DNA of 64,000 nucleotides. Origin: Plectrocnemia conspersa (taxonomy: Eukaryota > Arthropoda > Insecta > Trichoptera > Polycentropodidae). The stretch spans positions 372,001 through 436,000 of the forward strand of contig VTFK01000139.1 of the NCBI GenBank assembly GCA_009617715.1. The letters run 5' to 3'. Shown here one piece after another: positions 58,126 to 64,000 of this stretch (position 1 is its first letter; each line of letters begins with the position of its first letter). The translations under genes were made by a program, and so were the position numbers. The notes below the pieces were generated by a model. That model was not told where the DNA came from. It saw nothing but the letters and a program-made list of their open reading frames with translations, and searched no databases.

Positions 58126-58439
58126 TGTATATAGGGTTGTAATTTTTTTTGTTTAAAAGTCCTAATACACTCCAGGTATACGTAGTCAGAGAAACAACAC
58201 AGAAAACGTTGTAAAAGTTCAACTGATGAAGCACAACTGACCACTTAAAAGTGATAACAAAAAAAACGACATTCTTTTCCGGTACACCTATTATGACAGG
58301 CTTAAGCACAATCAACAACTACTAAGTAAGAGTGAGACACCAAACTGAAATCAATCTATGAATTAGTGACATGAATTTTAATAATAAAAAACTATTATCA
58401 CAACTTACAATCAATAGATCTACCTTAATTATATTTTAA

Positions 58440-58612
58440 CAATACATATCTCTAAGATTATGTAAATATAACAAAAATAATCTGTAATGAATTTCATTAC
58501 ATTTTAATCACTAACTTAAATTTCTTAGACACGATAGAACACAAGGGTTCAAATAGGATTCAAATTCATGTCTTTCCGGTATTAATCACTGACTATATTA
58601 ATAATTTACGTA
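58440..58612 (-). repeat. tRNA-like SINE fragment, copy 2
   Basis: Collinear with 19171-19320. On the - strand it shows TAGTCAGTGATTAATACCGG (A-box-like, 58581-58595) then AATTTGAATCCT (B-box-like, 58555-58566). The A-to-B spacing is shorter than in a tRNA gene, so it is a derived or deleted copy. Confidence 0.45.
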
Positions 58613-58619
58613 CCGGTTA

Positions 58620-58626
<7 letters not shown>

Positions 58627-58711
<85 letters not shown>
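58627..58711. repeat. (TA)n microsatellite, about 42 units
   Basis: An uninterrupted TA dinucleotide run of about 85 bases, the longest simple repeat in the window. Confidence 0.95.
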
Positions 58712-58712
<1 letters not shown>

Positions 58713-58739
58713 TTAAAGAGCAAAGCTATATATTTTATT

Positions 58740-59157
58740 TTTTTATATTTTTAATTTGCCAACGATGACATGTGTTTTTGTTAATGGTTTTTTAAAATAT
58801 TTTATTTCTCGCTCATATTTTATATATATATTTACATTGAGTATATATGTAGATGTAAAGCTATAGTGATACATATACATAGTAAATACACAAATATTTG
58901 TATTATATTTTTCTAAGAACAATAAAAGGACTTTTTTTTTTTTAATTGATTCTGACACGTTTGCTAAAAATGTCATTACTACCCAAAAATATTTAATTAT
59001 ATTTATTCCAAAATCAATTCAAACACACATACATACACAAGGATTTCGGTGAACGTTCCACGTCTCAGAAATTATTACTGCAGCGCGGCGTTCACGTAGT
59101 AGCCCTTAATAGCCACGTCTCACCATTTTCATTGTGACCCTTTTTTGTTTCGCACAG
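58740..59157. other. Intron tail before the last exon
   Basis: AT-rich, becoming GC-richer from about 59040. It ends with a strong pyrimidine tract and CGCACAG acceptor. Confidence 0.6.
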
Positions 59158-59252
59158 ACGAGCTGCGCATAGTGAAGGACGGAAATTACGGAGCTGAGAA
59201 CCCGGATGTGAAGGGTGGCTGGGACGGGATGGTCGGGGAGCTGGTCCGCAAG
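59158..59252 (+). CDS. Kainate-type glutamate receptor, exon (S1 segment)
   Basis: Codes (Y)ELRIVKDGNYGAENPDVKG then GWDGMVGELVRK. This is the S1 half of the glutamate-binding clamshell. Tyr in DGNYGA corresponds to the conserved Tyr that stacks on the glutamate ligand in AMPA and kainate receptors. The exon completes a phase-1 codon (T|AC) and ends on a codon boundary at donor GTAAGA. The next exon, expected to begin EADLA and carry the PLT-R ligand-binding motif, is not found before 64000. Confidence 0.95.
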
Positions 59253-59639
59253 GTAAGATCACTTCATACTAATCGCACAACCACCCGACGAAACCCCCCG
59301 CCGCACGTTGGGGCAAACAAAGATATTTAACTCATAATTTAAGATAATAATCTAAAATTTGACATGAAATAGGTCTTACAATTTATTTATATTAAATTAT
59401 TCAAAATATTTTGTAATAAAGACTTTTAGTGTGTAGCGTTATAAAATAACAAAATTATCTATATTAAATTATTATTAATTTGTTTTATACTTACTCATTA
59501 CTAAATTAATTTAAATTTACCACTTAACTAAAACATTTTTAAAGAAAATGTTTTTTTTGTGCAATCTGTTTTTTAATTCTAAAATTTAACTTCAATCAAT
59601 AAATCACCCATTAGCCATTAATATGTTCTCGACTGAGTC
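59253..59639. other. Intron start after the last exon in the window
   Basis: AT-rich. Nothing recognised. Confidence 0.5.
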
Positions 59640-59945
59640 CCATTTTCTTTATTTTATTCCAATTATGGGTTTCCAGGTAAGTCTCTCTCCAGGTTCATCC
59701 CCAAATATTTTGCATCATCCGATTGCGATATTATTGCGTTATGCATAGTAAATGTAACATGGACAGCACTTTAACTCGTATGGCTTTATTCTCCAAATAC
59801 GCAGCCATTCTTGTCTTTTGCTTAGAGATAATAACTGTGTCGTTAACACCAGTAGTCTTGTTTATAGGTACGTCTGCTGTATATATTAAATACAATACTG
59901 ACCCTAGTACGTTACTCTGAAGTACTCCAGTTTTATTGGACAGAC
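59640..59945 (-). pseudogene. Jockey-type reverse-transcriptase relic
   Basis: The - strand reads SNVLGSVLYLIYTADVPI, matching PQGSVLGP.LYLIYTADLP (motif B onward), then an interrupted stretch, then AVHVTFTMHNAI and SDDAKYLGMNLERDL, matching the VKYLG..LD..LTW motif E region. The segment with the YADD box is deleted. Distinct in sequence from the LINE at 45443-46354. Confidence 0.65.
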
Positions 59946-60375
59946 GTAAAAATTTTCATCATGATCTTGATTTACTATGACTTTATAATTTCGTATATAT
60001 GGTGAAGTAGTACCTTTTAGAATTTATATTTTATTCCCACAAGTGACATATCCAGAAATGCAACTGAGTAATATTTCCTATTTTATTGATTTTTAATAAT
60101 CTCGTTTGCCATTCGGTTTATTGAATTCATCTCGTTAAAAAGTAGTTTTGCAAACTATGACAAAGCAAAGGCTATTTTATGAATTTTGTCAAAATTTTTC
60201 ATATAAGATTGATAATATTTAAAATATACCAAAAATAACATTCACAGATTACTCAAAAAAATCAGTTTTATGTGCAACGTGTTTTTCTTGTCTGATTGAT
60301 TCGATACTTTGAAGGGCTCGTTTTATCAATAAGTTGCGTATTTATAGTATTTTTTACAAAATGATATTTTTCGTA
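59946..60375. other. Intron sequence, nothing recognised
   Basis: AT-rich. Confidence 0.4.
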
Positions 60376-60379
60376 CAAA

Positions 60380-60560
60380 GAAGTCAAACCAACTGTGCGC
60401 CATCTCCTCCTCTCGCGCAATCGCTCTTACATCATCTCTTCTTCCGATTGACTGACATTTCAAATGGCCCACCCGACCGCCCACAAACCTCCCTGATTCC
60501 CTTTCCACCGCCGCACGCGAAGACACTCATTAACGTGAATCACATCTCAAATTTACATTG
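60380..60560. promoter_or_regulatory. C-rich non-coding island
   Basis: A pyrimidine-rich, GC-elevated patch (CCATCTCCTCCTCTCGCGCA, GGCCCACCCGACCGCCCACA). Frames on both strands lack homology. Confidence 0.25.
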
Positions 60561-61880
60561 AATACGTTAGCGAATCGAATAAAGACATTTTTCCAATTTG
60601 TACTCGTGCCTCTACCTCCTTCAGTCTTCAAGCGAGGAGTCCAGGGGAAGAACGATCGATTGCATCAACTAATATTTCCAGTATTCATAAAACAGTTGAA
60701 ATGTATTATTAAAATTGCATTAATACCTCAAACTCTATTTTTTTAATATAAATATTATTATGTACAATACATTTTATTTATATAATATAATAAAAATAAG
60801 AATATAAAATTAAGTGGTGGTTACAAATTCAGACAAAAATTCTTATTAAATACATTGAGTTAAATATCTGAAAGCATTGATATGTGTTTTTTAGCTTCTA
60901 ACGTAACATGTTCAGGATTCCGGTTTGTTATTGTGTGCGTGAACTGTGTGGCTCAAAATATTTAATTTTTTTATTTTAAAAGAAAATATATGTTAATTTA
61001 ACATACATACATCTGAGCCAAGTTGGAAATTTCAACGCACAATTAAAAATATATTATTTAATCGAAGAAACCAGACATTGATGTCATTAATTAAATATTT
61101 GCAAAATTCAAAATCTTTCACTAGTCTTTAGCTATTCTTCAAAAGCAAAAGGATATAAAATGGGAAAAGAAATTAGTTGCAGATTGTTTAATGGCTCGAC
61201 GACTCTATTAAATCATTAGAATCCATTGAATAAATTAAAAAATTATCATTGGCGCAACAATAAGAATAATAACTTTTTTAAGCCTTACAGAGAATAGTGT
61301 AAAAAAACCAACAACGTACGGATTAATGGAAAAATAATTAAAATATTTTAATCCACGGGTAAGAGAACGAATACCTTACAGTGTATATTTGAAGCCTTGA
61401 TATCAATTAACCAAGAAATTTTGTTCTCTTAAAATTTCATTTATAAATAAAAAACAGTGGCACGAGCTTAGTGACCTACCCATGGAACAGTGGGCATATC
61501 TGGGTTAAACGAATATCAACACAAAATTATTTAAAATAAATCACTAGAGAAGATCGAACTTCTGTGCCACACTGCGCTTTAATGACGAATACCAGCGTTG
61601 ACGAATCAGCGACTGTCCTTAAAAGAGAAAGTACACACTACATCGCTTCTCCCTCTCATATACATGTACACGCACACAATAACAAACCTGCATTCTTATC
61701 CCGAGCGTACTTTATTTTATGTTTATATTTAAATTTAAAGTTGTTTTTATCGTAGTCTCCGATACACGATAGCAGTGGGTTAATATGATTACGTGAAATA
61801 TATTTATAGTATTTTCTGGTATAAAAACGACAATGTTTTTTGATTGTTGTTATTTAAATAATATTACAAAGTTTATTTAA
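60561..61880. other. Intron sequence, nothing assigned
   Basis: AT-rich. The + strand frame at 61564-61755 has no recognised homology. Confidence 0.4.
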
Positions 61881-61899
61881 ATTAGTATAAAAATTGAAT

Positions 61900-62260
61900 G
61901 AGCATATTTATCGATGTGCTGTGTCGCTGCAATGTGCAGGCTGAATTTCGAGCTGAACTTGGTAAAGGAAGGCTTGTCTTGAATATATCCACCGAGATGG
62001 CATCGAGGACTTTAAAAAAAAAATTGTGTGACATGTTATTACACTGAAAGGCAATCGGATATCGAAAGCCCACTTCCTATACGAAATCCACTATGTCTTG
62101 TGTATCTGAATTATCGCATGTATATATATTAAAAATAGAGAAAAGTAGCGGACTCAAATTACTAATTCGATATTGATTCGTTGAATGAATACTGGTAAAT
62201 GAATTTATCTAAAATATGTTGTATTTTATCTGGAAAATGTAAACACCAGAGAGAAATTCG
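61900..62260 (-). pseudogene. Jockey/CR1-like LINE fragment related to the 45443-46354 element
   Basis: Nucleotide similarity to the reverse-transcriptase region of the larger LINE is direct: GTGTGACATGTTATTACACT then GAAAGGCAATCGGATA here against GTGTGACATTTCTTTACACT then GAAAGGCAATTGGTTA there. The - strand frame 61882-62073 reads YPIAFQCNNMSHNFF, a shifted version of LPFSVKKCHTISF. A short, older copy of the same family. Confidence 0.65.
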
Positions 62261-62993
62261 CTGCGAATCAAAAATTATTTATTTACATTTTTTTAGATGA
62301 ATTTATAAAACTCATTGACTGGCTTCAATTCCGTAAAGACCTTTTGTAAAAGCGTAAAAAATCGTAAGCGTAGCTGCTCATACGATACCTATGTTAGTCG
62401 AAATCGTTACGATTCGAGTAGTATCCGCTCACGTATGAAAATATTTATAGCACACATTAAATACGCGAGCAATCGGATTTCATATACTCTCCAAAAATAA
62501 TAATATATTTATTAGGTAGCCGGAAACGACTCGTATGTAAGTTTACGACATTTTTATTTTTAAATACATTTACTTCTTTCTCAGTGTTACCACTGATTGT
62601 TCGAATGATTAAATTATTTTTTTACAAACTGATAGTTTGCACAAATATGCCACATTTAATCTATATTGTTAGTGTTTTACCCTAAAAGATTTTGTTATTT
62701 AGATATCCTTGATATGTTTTTTTTTTCTCTTAAGTTAAGATAGTTTAATTTTTATAGGTTTGCAGCACTGCCGTTTTTGTAAGCATTTTCTAGATTTAAA
62801 TTAAGAGTCGAATTATTGTATATTTAAAGTCGGAAGCAAAGTGGAAAGTCATAGTGAATATTCTTTACTTCAAATTAAAAAAAATCATTTTTATATTAAG
62901 AATTTTGAAATTACACGAATATATTTTTTATTTATTACCTATTATCCGTCCGAAGAACGCCGGAAAATTTAGATCTTAATTGATATATAAATA
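62261..62993. other. Intron sequence, nothing recognised
   Basis: AT-rich. The frame at 62315-62500 has no homology that I recognise. Confidence 0.4.
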
Positions 62994-64000
62994 CACCCAT
63001 ACCTCGCTTTCGGCCTAGATACGTTCCACGAAACTTGGCCGCAAAGCGAAAAGCCGTATAACGAATCAATTATTTTAATACAATTTCATACAAATTCAAT
63101 GGGATCGGTTCCAAATTTGTTAAATATGTAACATGGTTTATCATTTAAAATGCATTTTATCTTTTTATTTCATTTAAATCAAAAGTACATACATAACAAG
63201 TACATACATTTGTACATTAAATAATTACAGACTCCAAAAACCAACAATAATCCATAAACAAAAATGAAACAACTTCATGTTACATAAAATATGTGTATGT
63301 ATACATACATATTTTTTTTAAAATGGCTTTAATCTGAAAACGATGAACAAATGGTAACCTGCAGATCACTGTCGTCCTCATTTTTCGCTGGTAAGGATGG
63401 GCCTGGCTTAAAAAATTGTCCAACGTTATTTGTCTTGCGTTTTTGTCTATTTCGTTCTTCAGTGATTTATAACTAATGGCTGAGTTAATTCCTCGAGAAA
63501 CTTTAGCGCTACGTTCGACGTCAGGATCGTTTTTAAGGAAGATTTTTTATTCCTTGTTCGAAATAGGAAAAAGCTTTCGACAATTTTTTTGATGTTAGCT
63601 GTTTGGATACAGCAGGCTCTGTCTCTTCATCAAATGTCGGTTCTGCTTGCAACTGAATGAAATCCTCATATGAAAGGGGTTCCCTATCAGCTTCAAGTAG
63701 ATCAAGCACATCACGTTCGTTCAAACATTCTAAGCCGAGATCATGTGCTAGATCTAAAATGTTTTGCCTAATTTCAGGAAGGCAATTAATTTCTGCATCA
63801 GTACTTTTTACACATTCTGGCCATATTTTTTTCCAAACATGGTTCATTGTTGTTAATTTTAATTCCTTTCATGATTCACTGATGCTGTCAACAGCATCCT
63901 TGATGCTATAGTTTTTCCAAAATGTTTTAATTGAAGATTTACCATCGGTTTACCCTTATAAGTTGTCGGAAAGTTCGGCGTAGGTAATATGCCTTAAAAT
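62994..64000 (-). mobile_element. Tigger/pogo transposon, running out of the window
   Basis: Begins CACCCATACCTCGCTTTCGG right after TA (62992-62993), matching the CA-x-x-CATACCTCG ends of Tigger elements. The - strand holds the C-terminal transposase frame at 63533-63847. The other end and the catalytic region lie beyond 64000. Confidence 0.75.
63533..63847 (-). pseudogene. Tigger/pogo-type transposase C-terminal region
   Basis: 104 codons, MNHVWKKIWPECVKSTDAEI then IRQNILDLAHDLGLECLNER, DVLDLLEADREPLSYEDFIQ and LSKAFSYFEQGIK. This matches the ...VWKKLWP..V... ALDLGLE.....DV.ELLE.H.E.LT.EDL.EL tail of Tigger/jerky-like DDE transposases, after the DDE core. The frame starts at an ATG, but family knowledge says coding continues upstream (toward higher coordinates), so this is only the tail. 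Marked as pseudogene because integrity upstream cannot be checked. Confidence 0.75.

Larger units (their letters stand above)
57357..58291 (-). mobile_element. Mariner transposon, both ends present, internally deleted
   Basis: Left end TTGGTGTACCGGAAAAGAAT and right end, reverse-complemented, ATAGGTGTACCGGAAAAGAA run into GTCGTTTTTT. TA dinucleotides flank both sides (57355-57356, 58292-58293). Length about 935 bp against roughly 1.3 kb for a complete mariner. The missing part is the C-terminal half of the transposase next to the left end: the frame stops at RPALANR and runs into the inverted repeat. Confidence 0.9.

Noticed and set aside
61441..61600. tRNA gene or tRNA-derived SINE (AGCGCAGTG and GTTCGATC on the - strand)
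   Set aside because: The two promoter-like boxes are only a few bases apart, and no cloverleaf can be drawn.
59253..64000. Next glutamate receptor exon (EADLA segment)
   Set aside because: Searched by eye in all + strand frames without finding the expected motif. It presumably lies beyond the window.

Overview
The window looks like insect nuclear DNA. It is AT-rich, has spliced exons with GT-AG boundaries, and carries a dense load of decayed arthropod-type transposons (mariner, Tc1, Tigger/pogo, hAT, piggyBac, MULE and several non-LTR LINEs). The order of insect cannot be settled from the sequence alone.

The only host gene I can support is a kainate-type ionotropic glutamate receptor on the + strand, related to insect Grik/KaiR1D and vertebrate GluK. 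Six consecutive exons are present: 6268-6521, 11006-11170, 32253-32456, 48229-48336, 49384-49618 and 59158-59252. They join in frame without a gap and encode about 353 residues, from the second half of the amino-terminal (LIVBP-like) domain to the first part of the S1 glutamate-binding half-domain. The signal peptide and first half of the ATD lie before the window. The rest of S1, the channel and S2 lie after it. The gene is therefore open at both ends, and almost everything else here is intron (about 4.5, 21.1, 15.8, 1.0 and 9.5 kb, plus two open-ended flanks).

The introns are layered transposon graveyards. The best-defined insertions are: two short hAT elements with perfect 8-bp target duplications (28073-29117, inserted into an older R1-like LINE tail; and 31111-31909, which holds a 17-bp minisatellite); a mariner with both ends and TA flanks but no C-terminal catalytic half (57357-58291); two mariners of one family (12768-13753, 50038-50772); a TTAA-flanked piggyBac-type MITE (39057-39572); a TA-flanked inverted-repeat element (8004-8519); a Tc1-like 3' end (9936-10140); and a Jockey/CR1-like LINE with a well-preserved reverse transcriptase (44819-46790, - strand). 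Many shorter relics of LINEs, hATs, mariners, a MULE and Tigger elements were recognised from translated motifs.

Between the transposons are several GC-elevated, non-coding islands of 150-450 bp. These are the best candidates for intronic cis-regulatory elements. I found no rRNA, confident tRNA, CRISPR array or prokaryotic-type feature. I also found no convincing undescribed multi-gene system. The most useful leads are the nested hAT/LINE insertion, the CTCGAG-rich subterminal repeats shared by the two hATs, the unassigned coding-like fragments and the GC islands.
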